A stretch of 64,000 nucleotides of DNA from Siphonodentalium dalli (lineage: Eukaryota > Mollusca > Scaphopoda > Gadilida > Siphonodentaliidae). The stretch is from NCBI GenBank assembly GCA_032622095.1, contig CP136069.1:7148036-7212035 (forward strand). The letters run 5' to 3'. Position 1 is the stretch's first letter. Each line of letters starts with the position of its first letter. Below the pieces are notes generated by a model. That model worked only from the letters and a program-made list of their open reading frames with translations. It made no database searches and was not told the origin of the DNA. Both the position numbers and the translations under genes were made by a program. Positions 1 to 11,240 of this stretch are shown here, piece by piece.

Positions 1-347
1 AAAATCAAGTGGTTATTATTACCACTTGATTTTAGAGTTATCCATCTTTATTTGCAAGACCGTCCGTTTGACCGGCAAGATGGATGGGTTCCTCGACTTG
101 AATCAAATATTTTTAACCCCCGAAGCCAAAGAAAAAGTAATTTAGGAGCGTCTGATCGGATTGAGTACCTTTAATGGAACCGAAATAAACAAAATATGTG
201 GACAATATAGCGAAACCTCTCCAAACCAAACCACTATAAACCAAATACCTCTTCATATGCCGAATTCACCCAAGAGCATACTCACTAAGAATTACCTCTG
301 TAATCAGAAACCTCTCTATTCCAAACACTGAATGCAATTTTTAGTCC
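1..347. other. Intronic sequence with a terminal hairpin
   Basis: Positions 1-33 are a perfect inverted repeat with 13-bp arms (aaaatcaagtggt) and a 7-base loop. The rest of this stretch shows no gene or repeat I recognise. Confidence 0.6.
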
Positions 348-748
348 TTAACCCTTTACCCAACAGAAAGGCCCTGTGCCAATGCATTCTCTTATATATG
401 CGAGTCGACCATAGGTCGCCTCGCATATATAAGAGAATGCATTGGCTTAACACATTAAAAAATTATAAAATTGTTGAAGAATGTAAGAAAAAATGGTAAA
501 AAGTGTTAAAAAAAGATTTTTTTTAGGCCAATGCATTCTCTTATATATGCGAGGCGACCTATGGTCGACTCGCATATATAAGAGAATGCATTGGCACAGG
601 GCATAACTATAACTATCACAATGTGGTCAAGGAGCCGGTTCCAATGATATCCATATTTGTATGGTTTTATTGAGACAGACCGAAGATATTTTAGGCTGTT
701 GAAGCTTTATTTGGCCGGTTTTGGCCGGTTTGTTGGGTAAAGGGTTAA
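348..748. mobile_element. TTAA-flanked piggyBac-like MITE, copy 1
   Basis: The element begins TTAACCCTTTACCCAACA and ends with the reverse complement TGTTGGGTAAAGGGTTAA. The TTAA ends with CCCTTT termini are the hallmark of piggyBac-type transposons. The interior has two ~68-bp near-perfect hairpins in opposite orientation (about 379-446 and 527-596), each starting gccaatgcattctcttata. There is no coding capacity. Confidence 0.85.
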
Positions 749-988
749 TCGATCAAACACGTGCATTTTAATGCATTTTGTCCTCCGGAAACCTAACACA
801 CAGCTCATCAGTGCTTTCATACCATTGTCTAATCGATAGTCTTTTGTTCGTATAATACAGGTGCCTGATTAGATATCAATCTTTTGGTTTGGAGAGGTTT
901 TATTGTAGTAACAAAAATTAATTTATATATATATGAATGCAGTTATAGTGTACTTGATTAACAGGCAAATCTGTCACGACACTTTTAC

Positions 989-1094
989 AATAATGCTCTA
1001 ATTAATCGACTGCTTAACCACAGCAGAATTATGGGTAACTTTTCAGGATTTAGTCAGAAATATGGCTTGTCCCAATTCATCGGAAAGCTCTCGA
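989..1094. mobile_element. Half of a TA-flanked palindromic MITE
   Basis: This matches one arm plus the loop (ccacagcagaattatgggta; atcggaaagctctc) of the palindromic element intact at 63552-63732. The other arm is missing and is replaced directly by the 33-bp minisatellite, which starts at the loop edge. Confidence 0.75.
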
Positions 1095-1680
1095 GTCAAG
1101 CTAACCACCTCTCCTCAACTCCTCACCGTCAAGCTAACCACCTCTCCTCAACTCCTCACTGTCAAGCTAACCACCTCTCCTCACCAAGCTAACCACCTCT
1201 CCTCAACTCCTCACCATCAAGCTAACTACCTCTCCTCAACTCCTCACCATCAAGCTAACCACCTCTCCTCAACTCCTCACCGTCAAGCTAACCACCTCTC
1301 CTCAACTCCTCACCGTCAAGCTAACCACCTCTCCTCAACTCCTCACCGTCAAGCTAACCACCTCTCCTCAACTCCTCACCGTCAAGCTAACCACCTCTCC
1401 TCAACTCCTCACCGTCAAGCTAACCACCTCTCCTCAACTCCTCACCGTCAAGCTAACCACCTCTCCTCAACTCCTCACCGTCAAGCTAACCACCTCTCCT
1501 CAACTCCTCACCGTCAAGCTAACCACCTCTCCTCAACTCCTCACCATCAAGCTAACCACCTCTCCTCAACTCCTCACCGTCAAGCTAACCACCTCTCCTC
1601 AACTCCTCACCATCAAGCTAACCACCTCTCCTCAACTCCTCACCATCAAGCTAACCACCTCTCCTCAACTCCTCACCAAA
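1095..1680 (+). repeat. 33-bp minisatellite, about 18 copies
   Basis: The unit is tcaagctaaccacctctc followed by ctcaactcctcaccg. Copies differ mainly at one base (accg or acca). The unit is 11 codons, so it gives an open frame of QANHLSSTPHR repeats, which I regard as a by-product and not a protein. Confidence 0.95.
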
Positions 1681-1740
1681 CACAAAATTAATAGACAATG
1701 GGAAATTGCATTGCATTTGTTTTCTATTTAGGAGATAAAA

Positions 1741-1833
1741 GTACCCTGTTGAGTTGTACATTCTGGGATTCGAGCATGAAAACAGTTTGTGAACGAGCCG
1801 GCTTATCCCAGAATGTACAACGAAACAGGGTAC
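1741..1833. repeat. Inverted repeat of about 28-bp arms
   Basis: The sequence gtaccctgtt...tacattctggga pairs with tcccagaatgtacaacg...aacagggtac, separated by about 38 bases. It is probably a small MITE or fold-back element. Confidence 0.75.
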
Positions 1834-1849
1834 GTTTATATCCATTGTA

Positions 1850-2360
1850 ATTATACCCCCACTTTCGAAGAAAATGGGGGGGTATACTGGATTGACTGCG
1901 TCTGTCCGTCCGTCACACTTTCTCCCTTCGTGTGTCGTACCGTCCGCCCGCCCGTCCGTCCGACCTCATAACTCGAACAACAATGAACCGATTTCAATAA
2001 TTTTTTATATGCAATCTGCTTAGGCCTGCCTCTCCGCATGATGCTAATTGCGGTTCGGTCCGACTTTTTTTTTTAAGTTACGCCTCATTTTCGACTTATT
2101 TTTACTTAGAAAATTCTGTCCGACTTAATAACTTTAACAAATATGAACCGATTTTAATAATTTTTGGTATACATGCTTCTCACAACACCCTCTCTACATG
2201 ATGTGGCTAGGGATTGGCTCGGACTGTTTTTCTTAACATTATACTTAATTTTTGACTTATTTTGACTTTTTTTGTGGATGATATTATTAATCCAAATTTT
2301 TCTTTAAAGTTAAAAATCTTTTTTGTTGGGTTTACATATAATGCGGGTTGAATTTGCCAC
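1850..2360. repeat. Intronic repeat with tgtccgtccgtc tract
   Basis: A gggggtatactggattg stretch, a pyrimidine-rich ccgtccgtcc tract and two diverged copies of a caacaatgaaccgatttcaa-like segment (1977 and 2137). A related gggggtatacag start with ctgtctgtccatccg lies at 21131. Such sequences are common in mollusc introns in my experience; function unknown. Nothing recognisable lies in 2361-2837 before exon 1. Confidence 0.5.
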
Positions 2361-2837
2361 GGTGGGAGTATGCTAGCACTCGAGTGCACACCTCTTGTTC
2401 AATCTAGCAAGGAATTTGCACAAAAAAATGTATAAAAAGTATCATTTAGTCATTTTCACGACACGAATCAAGACTTTCATTTTGCCGTTATCACCGTGCA
2501 CAAATCGTTGGGTTTGTTCATTGTGTTACTCGGAATACTGCTCCGTAACAATTTCCTGTGGGGCCGGTTGGCTCATTTCGCTACTCCATTCTGCGCCGAT
2601 AAAATTTTACCGTGCTACATTCAGATTTGTTGCTCGCTGTAGCGGCCGATGAATGGTATCTATAGCCAACAACACGTGCTCATTTTGCTAATCCGTCCTC
2701 CGCTGATGTCGGTGAATCGAAAACTAAAGTTAGCCACTCTCGGCCAATCAGAATGCTTGTTTTTAGTGACAAATACTCAATTGAATTACAATTGTCAATC
2801 ACGCTCAAACTTATATCTGATACTTTCTCTTTTGCAG

Positions 2838-2972
2838 TCATTTATATATTCAAGTAAAGACGAGTTTCGGGACTATGCTGCTCAGATGTATGCTATAGTC
2901 ATAGTATCTAATGGTTCCATGGACCAGCTTTTAGAATCAGTTGAAACATTCAACAAAAGCTTAAACGATAAG
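2838..2972 (+). CDS. ECPAS: ECPAS/ECM29 exon 1 of those visible (internal exon)
   Basis: This internal exon encodes 45 codons, phase 0 at both ends. It starts SFIYSSKDEFRDYAAQMYAI and ends in FNKSLNDK. The acceptor is a pyrimidine-rich tract ending ttttgcag at 2830-2837 and the donor is gtatgt at 2973. ECM29/ECPAS is a large HEAT-repeat protein that binds the 26S proteasome, linking core and regulatory particle and acting in quality control and localisation. The alternating amphipathic residues fit a HEAT helix. This is the least conserved of the ten exons to my eye, and the identity rests mainly on seamless joining to the next exon, which carries the recognisable QHGSMLALGY block. The upstream part of the gene is not in the window; I saw no further ECPAS exon in 1-2837. 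Unlike most of its neighbours, this exon shows no duplicated splice junction. Confidence 0.82.
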
Positions 2973-3073
2973 GTATGTTTTAGAGGGACCCAAGGACCTT
3001 CGTATTGGGTAAATGTGCAAAAAATATAAAAGTCTGTAAAAACATCACCTGTGAAAAGAACATGGAGAAATAG

Positions 3074-3438
3074 TTAACCCTTTACCCAACAGAACGGCCC
3101 TGTGCCAATGCATTCTCTTATATATGCGAGTCGACCATAGGTCGCCTCGCATATATAAGAGAATGCATTGGCTTAACACATATTAAAGAAAAAATGGTAA
3201 AAAGTGTTAAAAAAAAGTATTTTTTAGGCCAATGCATTCTCTTATATATGCGAGGCGACCTATGGTCGACTCGCATATATAAGAGAATGCATTGGCACAG
3301 TGCATAACTGTAACTATCACAATGTGCTCAATGAGCCGGTTCCAATGATACCCATATTTCCATGGTTTTATTCAGACAGACCGAAGATAATTTAGGCTGT
3401 TAGGGCGTTTCTGGGCGTTCTGTTGGGTAAAGGGTTAA
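3074..3438. mobile_element. TTAA-flanked piggyBac-like MITE, copy 2
   Basis: Same family and orientation as the element at 348-748: TTAACCCTTTACCCAACA at the left end, its inverse at the right end, and two opposed 68-bp hairpins inside. It lies 100 bp downstream of exon 1. From 3439 to 4207 I see only AT-rich unique intron. Confidence 0.85.
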
Positions 3439-4207
3439 ACAGTGTTCTTATATTCATTATTGACAGTTCTAAATATTGCAGTGACTAACAAACATCGCTA
3501 ATCATGTAGTAAGTTCAAATATTTTAGTTTGTGCTCCAAAATACACCTAATAATATTCGCTTTTTAATTTTTCCCAGTGTCTAAATAGGCCGATATATAC
3601 CCGTCTATGAGAATTATATGTCCACGAAAGACACATTGAAGTCATAAAAAATTCAACTTCGAACACAGTGTCCAGACCCCGTATAAAACGGTGACATTTG
3701 TATTCATCAAAATTCTGGAATCAGAAATGGAATATCCGGAAAAGGTATATTACGTTATCTTAACACAAAACTATTAAAACACTTCACACACCGCTTTCTC
3801 TTCATTTTAATCATAAAATTATTTAGTTCCATAAACGTTTCCGAGTGATGACAGTTCTAGATTTTCTTCCTGTGGTCCGCAATTTTACTTGATCATTGAC
3901 TAAAAAAATTAAACCATCACAAGGAAAAATATCAGAAGCAAAACACATATTTTCAGCACCATATTAACAAAACTCTTCTGCGTATGTATGTTAGATACCT
4001 CATCCAATTTGGGGTTCGAATGAGCCATGTTCTAAAAAAAATACATGTCTAAACATGCATTCACATAATTCTTGATAAAAAATAAAAATCCTCCCTCACT
4101 GATACAATTTTCCCTGACTAATTTCCCCGAGAATGTAGATATATATTTTAAGGCATTTATTTTGTCCAAAATCACCCTCTAAAGTATCAATTCTTCACAT
4201 ACATGCT

Positions 4208-4312
4208 TGACCCTTTCAGTGCCAAGTCTGATTTTTGTATCAACCCATATTTCCTTGATCATTTTTCAAATTTATTGATTATAATAATGTGATACATTGA
4301 TGGAAAGAGATC
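4208..4312. mobile_element. Fragment of a second TTAA MITE family
   Basis: The stretch ccctttcagtgccaagtc followed by tttttgtatcaacccatat and gtgatacattgatggaaag matches the end of the elements at 20139-20690 and 61910-62213. Only one end is present. Confidence 0.7.
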
Positions 4313-4435
4313 CATATTTTGAGGCCAGATTTAATAGTACTAATCTAATGTCATGTTTTATATGAATCATGATATATATAATTATGTAAATAATTTGTTT
4401 TGTGTTTTATTGGGGGGTGGGGGATTTAGAGGAGT

Positions 4436-6300
4436 AAAATAGTGTACACATTTTTATGTGTACCCATACCATGTATGGTACACATAATGCCGACGTCCGG
4501 ATCAACCATCCGTCGTTCGTCCGTCTGTCCGTCCGTCCGTCTGTCCGTCTGTCCGTCTGTCCGTAGACACTTGCTATCCGATTCGATTACTTGAGTAGTT
4601 TTTATCGGATTATGTTCAAATTTTATGTGCATGTTTATGATGACACACCCCTCACCTGTATAGTTTTTGGTATCGATCGGTTGATCGGTTTAGAAATGAT
4701 TAACACTTTCCATCCATACCTGGTCATATTCTATCTGATGCCATAACTCATGTATTTTTTTACCCATTGTGTTCATATTTTATATGCAGGTTTATGATGA
4801 CACATGGCTCACCTGTATAGTTTTAGGTATCGATTGGTTGATCGGTTTAGAAAATAATTAACCTTGCTCACAAATGCTATCCAATGTATCAAAATCAAAC
4901 AATTTTCTTCTGATCTGCCTCATATTTCTTACCTAGGTCTTTCTTAGCACGTTCTTCATCTGTATGGATTTTGGTATTGTTTAGTTAACCCTTTCCACTC
5001 TTGTTTTTAAATAGAATTCATCCAAGCCAGGATGACTCAAACATTTTTCATCTGATCGACACCAATTTTGGTATATGAATTTCTGACCCCTAAATACAGA
5101 TCAAGTGCGAATATGGGTTTGATCCGGTATATATTAACAGAGTTATGGCCCTTTATAATTCATAAATCTTTTCCATGCACTATTAAATTTGAATGGAACA
5201 AGACACAACACACACCTGTGTTATTGGAAGGAGATAATTTATTGCTTTGGACACAGTGACCTGATAGTTCCACTGGTGGCTTCAGACTTAATATAAACAT
5301 CTGTCAAAGTTGATTGATGTAAGACTCTTTATTCCAGTTCTGTTCTCTGTTGAAACCATGCAGTTCATGGCATTATTGTTTACAGAGACACTGTTGTTAT
5401 AACTTAGAAAATAATTAATGCAGCATTCCTTAGTTCCATCATATGATGTCATTGAAAATGATTAACCCTCTAAACACATCATATGGTCTTCTGATGTTTT
5501 TTATTTGATCATTCTCCTATTCTATGTACATGTTGATGGTGATCCACTTTTAATTTGCATGGATTTGGGATTAAAATTAACCCATTCGATTGACTCATAT
5601 TATCTGATAGACATATATTAAATTATCACTTTAACTTTGAGCCAGGTTCAGTCAGTGTTTCAAGAAATGACCAATTGAAATTCATCACTAGAGGATATGT
5701 CTTATTTTGAAATTCCCTCAATTGCATTTGGGCTTCAGGATAATATTAACAGTGCTGGGATTCTTGAGACTTATTGTATGGGTTTCTAAATCCAATGACA
5801 TGCTTTTTGTTGACTACTCTGTGTTTATCAGTTCATTAGTTTGGGTAAGATTAACCCCTTACTATCCAATTTGATAACTCAAATATTTCCATTGATTATG
5901 TTTATAGTTCTGGCACAGTTTATGATAACACACCTCTAACCTGCATAGTGAGGGTCATTTGGTTTATTTGCTTAAATATATTAACATCCTTCACCAATTC
6001 TGTTGACACAATGTGATAGCTAAATATTTTTTGCATGATTACTCTATAAATAATCACATCTGTGATAATCATGACACATTCTTCACCTGTATAGATTTTG
6101 GTATCGATCGAATGGTTGTGATAATATTAACCTTAACTTTAATTATATTTAAACTGTTCACAAACATATCTTTCTAATGATCAACTTACAAGAAAATTAA
6201 CATTTATATCCAATCATTAGCAATCATATTTTATATCCAGGTCTATACATCCCTCACTTCTATAGTTGATCAGGTATTGATTGTTTTTTAGTGGTGAAAT
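4436..6300. repeat. Degenerate tandem repeat region, units near 180 bp
   Basis: A gtccgtctgtccgtccg tract at 4519-4564 is followed by diverged units sharing tttatgatgacaca, tcacctgtatag and ggtatcgatcggttgatcgg. Copies are clear at 4630-4700 and 4785-4855 and fade towards 6120. No coding potential seen. The following 6301-6960 shows no recognised feature. Confidence 0.65.
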
Positions 6301-6974
6301 ATTAATAGGTTGCTATGAATTTTTAATATGCAGCTGACACAAGATATTATAAACAAAAAAATAGCAATGATAATAAAAAAAACCACACAATATGTAATGT
6401 TCCAATGTAAATAAATAGATAAATTGAGTTGCTATGATGTTTATCTACCTAATTTCTTAACTATTTGATATTTAACAGCTATGGTGCTTCTCTCCGACTA
6501 TGGATTGAGCTTAATTAGACTTATAACTCTATAAGACATACATGTATCTGTGTTGGAGTCACTAATAGGTTGAAATCAAAGCCACGTCTGTTAACATTGT
6601 GTTAATGTGAGCAAGGTGCCCAATAAGTGTGATTTCACTTGTGAATTAATAGTAAGGTGTGAATTGTTTAAAGTTTTGCACTCATGAAAAGGATGGGGTA
6701 AGGATATATGAAAATAGCTCATCGCTGTCGCCAAGGTATGGGTTAAACATCTGCCGATCGTGATCGGCCTCTCGTTATTTGTGAGGAAATATATTGGACA
6801 AATTAAGAAACAGAAATTTTTTTGTAATCTTTTTATTTTATTGTGTCATATCTCAATATATAGCATAGATAAAGAAAGCATATTTCAATGATGTGTATGT
6901 GGATAAGTGTATGATTATTTGTTATCTTAATTCAGAGTTAACCTGACATCAATGTATACTTGCCCTCTTAAGTA

Positions 6975-7083
6975 CTAAAAAATGGGGGTGGGCTTATCTT
7001 TGAGGACCATCCCATGTTTATTTTGGGAGCAAAAACATAGACTGGGCTTATCCTAAGGGATGGGCTTACTGACGGGTGCATAA
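6975..7083. mobile_element. Partial copy of the element at 37406-38117
   Basis: The sequence aaatgggggtgggcttatc through gggcttactgacgggtg matches the right end of the element at 37406-38117 (38016-38112) in the same orientation. Confidence 0.7.
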
Positions 7084-7272
7084 AGTAATATCAGTTCCAT
7101 GCAAATGTTTATAAAAACATACCAGAATTATTTCGTACCACTTTTAATTTTTTCCAACATATAAACGCAAAATGTTGCATGCGCAAGGGTTTCGGAAGCA
7201 TGCACGAGGGCATGAGAAACGGTAAATTTACTTCGTGTGGCCTAATCATTGTAATATTTGTAAACTCATTAG

Positions 7273-7429
7273 AAACTAGAGATACAGCACGGATCAATGT
7301 TAGCCCTGGGTTACCTGATGGCTGCGTACAGAACAAAAAAGAAATCAGACATGGAAATTGAAGAAATCGATAGTGGATCAACAGAAAAGAAGCTGGAAAA
7401 ACTGTTCACATCGACTGTAGAGACCATGG
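7273..7429 (+). CDS. ECPAS: ECPAS/ECM29 exon 2 (QHGSxLALGY block)
   Basis: The reading begins KLEIQHGSMLALGYLMAAYR and ends TSTVETM plus one base. The block EIQHGSMLALGY followed by a basic KKK stretch matches what I recall of vertebrate ECM29 (VQHGAILALGY, then KKK). The start follows cattag at 7267-7272; an in-frame TAG at 7270-7272 prevents a longer exon and is itself the acceptor. The donor is gtaagt at 7430, leaving phase 1; the split codon becomes GTG with the next exon. The exon end and donor are tandemly duplicated with a 45-bp period (15 codons), so a second gtaagt donor lies at 7475. Use of that site would add 15 in-frame residues (GKSSLKLFTSTLETM) without a stop. The acceptor has only a weak pyrimidine tract. 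Confidence 0.88.
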
Positions 7430-7505
7430 GTAAGTCGTCTCTCAAACTGTTCACATCAACTTTAGAGACCATGGGTAAGTCATCTGTCAAACTGTTCACA
7501 TCAAC
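7401..7505 (+). repeat. 45-bp tandem duplication of exon 2 end with its donor site
   Basis: The segment beginning actgttcaca at 7401 recurs at 7446 and again, truncated, at 7491. Copies 1 and 2 both carry GAGACCATGG followed by gtaagt; the third lacks a donor. The period is a multiple of three and keeps the exon 2 frame open. Confidence 0.95.
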
Positions 7506-7522
7506 TAAATGTTTATCCCCGA

Positions 7523-7552
7523 GAGCTTTCCGATGAATGGCAACAAGCCATA
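7523..7552. mobile_element. Loop of a palindromic MITE, split by a later insertion
   Basis: The segment gagctttccgatgaatggca matches the loop of the MITE at 63552-63732. Its 3' arm continues at 14022-14095, so 7553-14021 appears to be inserted into this older element. Confidence 0.7.
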
Positions 7553-7967
7553 TATCTCCGTCAAAGGTATCTTGCCCACTGAACTATATGGTATATTATC
7601 CCAAGTAGGAAGGGTTAACTCTCCGAGTTGATAAAAACGGTACGAAATTCTATGGTACATATCCTCTGTCATGTTCATGACACGTGTAATCACGTGATTT
7701 CTGACACGTAGTGAAGTATTCGCCATATTTTTTATCCTTCCTGCCTGGACGGACGTCACTCCTACGAAGCTAAGTTGCAGTTTTTTGTATAGAAAAACAG
7801 TTTTGTTTTTGTATTATACAAACAACATTATTTCTTTGCTTATAGTTGAAAATTATGTACAATTCACATAAAGATTACGACGGTTTGTTCCGAATATAAT
7901 ATCGGAATCGGATGACTCGTTTCGTTTTAACCGACTTTGTCTTCCATAATTTTAATCGGTCAATGAT

Positions 7968-8399
7968 TTAATATCCGTTGTCTGTGCAGACAATATGCAG
8001 CGTTTCTGGCCTATTAAAGGCAGAACATTCGAGGCACCATTGGATATGACTAAAGACGCTGATCGTTTTCTTTATAACAAATCTATGGCATACAGGTGAC
8101 GTGTTATTTAAGTTACCACGTGCGTTGACGGTGGTTAAAGGTATCACGAAATTAGGTGACTTACTTTCGAGTTCATTTTTTCGTTTGACGGCTTTCTTTA
8201 TACGTTGACAATCATCGTCTGGTGTACAACTGACGGAAAAAGCAGTGTTTAAACGCTTGTGAAATAGGCTGATAGGATTGTAAATCCCGAATGTCAATTT
8301 GAACCTTTTTTCACCCTGGATGATTAACAATGGGGCCGTTACTGCCTTGGTTGCCACATGGTAACATAACACAACAGGTGTATTTGTGATTGTTCGCAA
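7968..8399 (-). CDS. Unrecognised 143-codon open frame inside the insertion
   Basis: An open frame of 143 codons on the minus strand, starting MRTITNTPVVLCYHVATKAV. Visible features are a mid-region with CTPDDDCQRIKKAVKRKNEL and several cysteines near the C-terminus. I recognise no domain. It is longer than most chance frames in this AT-rich window, but could still be chance or a remnant of a transposon gene. No start context or poly(A) signal supports it. Confidence 0.15.
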   Translation of the reverse strand: MRTITNTPVVLCYHVATKAVTAPLLIIQGEKRFKLTFGIYNPISLFHKRLNTAFSVSCTPDDDCQRIKKAVKRKNELESKSPNFVIPLTTVNARGNLNNTSPVCHRFVIKKTISVFSHIQWCLECSAFNRPETLHIVCTDNGY

Positions 8400-8526
8400 T
8401 CACATTAATTACTTTCACAGGACTGCTAATCGAGGTAAGACCAGGTTCATGAATCGCCTTCCCCGTAGCTCCCCTTGAAGTCGCTTCCCTCGTTTCGAGG
8501 TCCCAAGAGTAGAGAACGAAAGTTGA

Positions 8527-9798
8527 TATACCGTACTGACCCGGTTCAAAGCCCATGTTCGTGTTTAGGCCCACCCATATCTTTTGACCAAATTCCATGC
8601 ACAGGGGTATATTCGTGTTTAAGCCCACCCCAAATGTTTTCAATTCCAGCAGTGGTAAGTAAGTATTTGCTAATGATACTCCCCAAATAAATAATTCCAA
8701 TATAACGGGAAGTATATTCGCAAACGATCGGTGACGGCGAGAATGCCACGAAAAACGGAAAGTTATACTTCGTAGGTAAGTGATAACATTGAATGAAATA
8801 AAATAAAGTGAATTTTAAATTCTCATTTGTTTATTCAATTATACTTCCCGGGGGAAACAAAACATTAACAGACATAAAAAACCACTCGCTAACAGCGTAT
8901 AGCTTTAAAAGCCATGTGCGTGCAATACTTTAATCAAAGCGCACCTGTTCAACTCCAGTACTGTAAAAACATATTTTTCGTGTTCAGTGACAACGTAGGT
9001 CAAACACAAAGAACTGGCTTCTTGGTTATGTAAACACAAAGTGGGTATAATACTGGAGCAGAAGGGGGAAACTTGTCATTCAACAACAATTTATTCCAAA
9101 CTACGTCAACGTTATTCACTCGAAACCAACATTAACATTTTTAAACACGTTTTACAGTATAAACATTTCATTCTGAACTCCTCGACCTGTGACCTCTGGG
9201 GGTCAAGGGTGAAGGAATCTGACGAGGTTTGCCGAATGGTGCTTTTTTTATACGTTTTAGCAGAAATACAACGGCCTTTTGTCAGTACTGTTAAATAATT
9301 ACACTCACTGGCTTTTGTTAAACATGCAATTAGTCGCTATTGTAACATCCTCTATGTGGACAATGGATCACGAATAAAGCACCAGGTTTATTGTTATCCT
9401 AATCGGATTAAGTCTCAACATTGATATAAACTATAGTATAGACTATAAGATAAGGGATTTACCCATAACCCACAATGCCGCTTACATAATAGTGTCATTT
9501 TGACATGGGAATTTTGGGCAATAAAACTACAAGACTTTAAGTGTTATTATATTTTAATATTCACATTTAATTGAAAAATTACTTTCTCAAAGTAACTTAT
9601 ACTTACCTTTACTTAATCTGGAAGGCGGGTATATTTCCCAAATAATCGGCGTTAGATCGGCTTTCATAAGTTTTACTGTCCCGATTTATTAGGATTTTTG
9701 GTTTGCAAAGGGCCATATCCGAGTTTAAGCCCACTTGGATTTTTGAGCTCAAATAAAACAAAGGCCCCCTGGGCCTAAACGCGGGTCAGTACGGTATA
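8527..9798. mobile_element. 1.27 kb TIR element nested in the larger insertion
   Basis: The left end TATACCGTACTGACCCG is the exact inverse of the right end at 9782-9798. Inner parts on both sides carry gtttaggccca-type repeats. It interrupts a repeat module whose left half ends at 8526 and whose right half resumes at 9801 (gttcctctaattggcgta), as seen by comparison with the uninterrupted copy at 9905-10015. A TA target duplication is possible. Confidence 0.75.
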
Positions 9799-9800
9799 GG

Positions 9801-11240
9801 GTTCCTCTAATTGGCGTAATTAGCACTCGGAGCGATAGTCACACCACACAGGACGCGGGTTGGGGCTACCCATCGAACCCGTAGCTCCCACGAGTTGCTT
9901 CCCCTAGGACACTGACGCTTGCCGATATATCGTGTTCCTCTAATTGGTGTAATTAGCACTCGGGGCGATAGTCACACCAAACAGGGTGCGGGTTGGGGCT
10001 ACCCATCGAACCCATTAGTCACAGTTGGTGCGCTCCCTGGACTATTGAACGGGACATCAATCTGCTTCCTCGGGTCGACCGTTGGCGGTTGGCGTGCCCA
10101 GGACGGCTGTGATTCAGCTCTACTAACACTCGACACACGCCGTCCATCGCTACAAGTTGTCATCTCGGGATCAGCGCTGCTGAGGGATACTCCCTGACCA
10201 TACTCTCCGGTGCCTTATGATAATAGTGTGTGGGAATTTCGGCTAAAATTACTAGTAGAATGGCCATTTTACTTTGTCTCAATTCAAATTAGGAGACATT
10301 TTCTCTAAAAAATTATTACATTTACACTATTATTTGGCACCTGAAAGTTTATCCTCCATGCCTTCTGCCCCAGCTGGGCTTGGAATGGGATCACAGTTCA
10401 CAGGCTTGTTTCCTCCTTATTATAAGCCACCACTTCCGGGGGCTTGACAGACAGGTTACTGGCCGCATTCTGGCCAACAGCTGCCAGTAACTTCGGGTTT
10501 GATTTTAAATGAAAACAAAAGATCTTATTCCCTGACGCCATTATAGCAGGAAGCTTGCTTGGGAACTGGTACCTACTAACCTCCCATCGCCAGTTCGGTC
10601 GGTTGGATATCGGGATCGGTCGAGCTGCTGCTCCATCCCCGAGATGTACAGGCTCTGGACGTTCCTCTGGGATCCACAATGAACAGACCTCACATGCAAT
10701 TAGAAATGAAGCTTGTTGTGGTGTATTGTGCTGTTAACACCCCATCGACGGATGGAGATCGGGATCAGATCGAGCAGTCGCTCTAGCACGAGGTGAAAGG
10801 GCTTTCGACATTCCTTTCGGGTCACCTTTACATGCGCTTACGACGGAGCTCAGTTAGTTGTTCAGTGTTCTCTGATGCAGCCAATCACAGGAAGAAAATT
10901 AATGTCGAATTTTGATTAGCAAATAACCTCAGATTGACATGATTTGATAGCATTGTTCTACAATTATTTACAATTTAACAGAACATCAGAGTGCTTTCCC
11001 TTGTTTCGAGGGTTCCAAGGAAGAGATAGAAACCTTTACGACCAGGACACTGTCACTTGTCGATGTATAGTGTTCCCTTCATTGGCGTAATTAGCGCTCA
11101 GGACGATAGTCCCACCAAACAGGTCGCAGGTTGGGGCTACCCATCGAACCCATTGGCCGCATTTGGTGGGCTTTCTGGACTATCGACAGGGACTCCAAGT
11201 CGGATACTCGGGATGACGGTTGGCATACCCTGGGACAGTC
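9801..11240. repeat. Diverged direct repeats of an unclassified module
   Basis: The segment gtaattagcactcgg...cgatag, then ggttggggctacccatcga, occurs at 9801, 9934 (133-bp spacing) and 11072. A second module (atcgggatcggtcgagc-like, then tttcgac or tctggac and gttcct or attcct) occurs near 10605 and 10758. These are internal to the ~6.5 kb insertion. No protein family recognised. Confidence 0.65.

Noticed and set aside
1062-1691. 209-residue histidine-rich protein
   Set aside because: It is entirely the 33-bp minisatellite (11 codons per unit) starting in a MITE arm; no splice or start context supports it.
9801-11240. tRNA-derived SINE, because of a gttcga-like box
   Set aside because: The reverse strand shows a B-box-like word, but no A box at the right spacing and no cloverleaf could be drawn.
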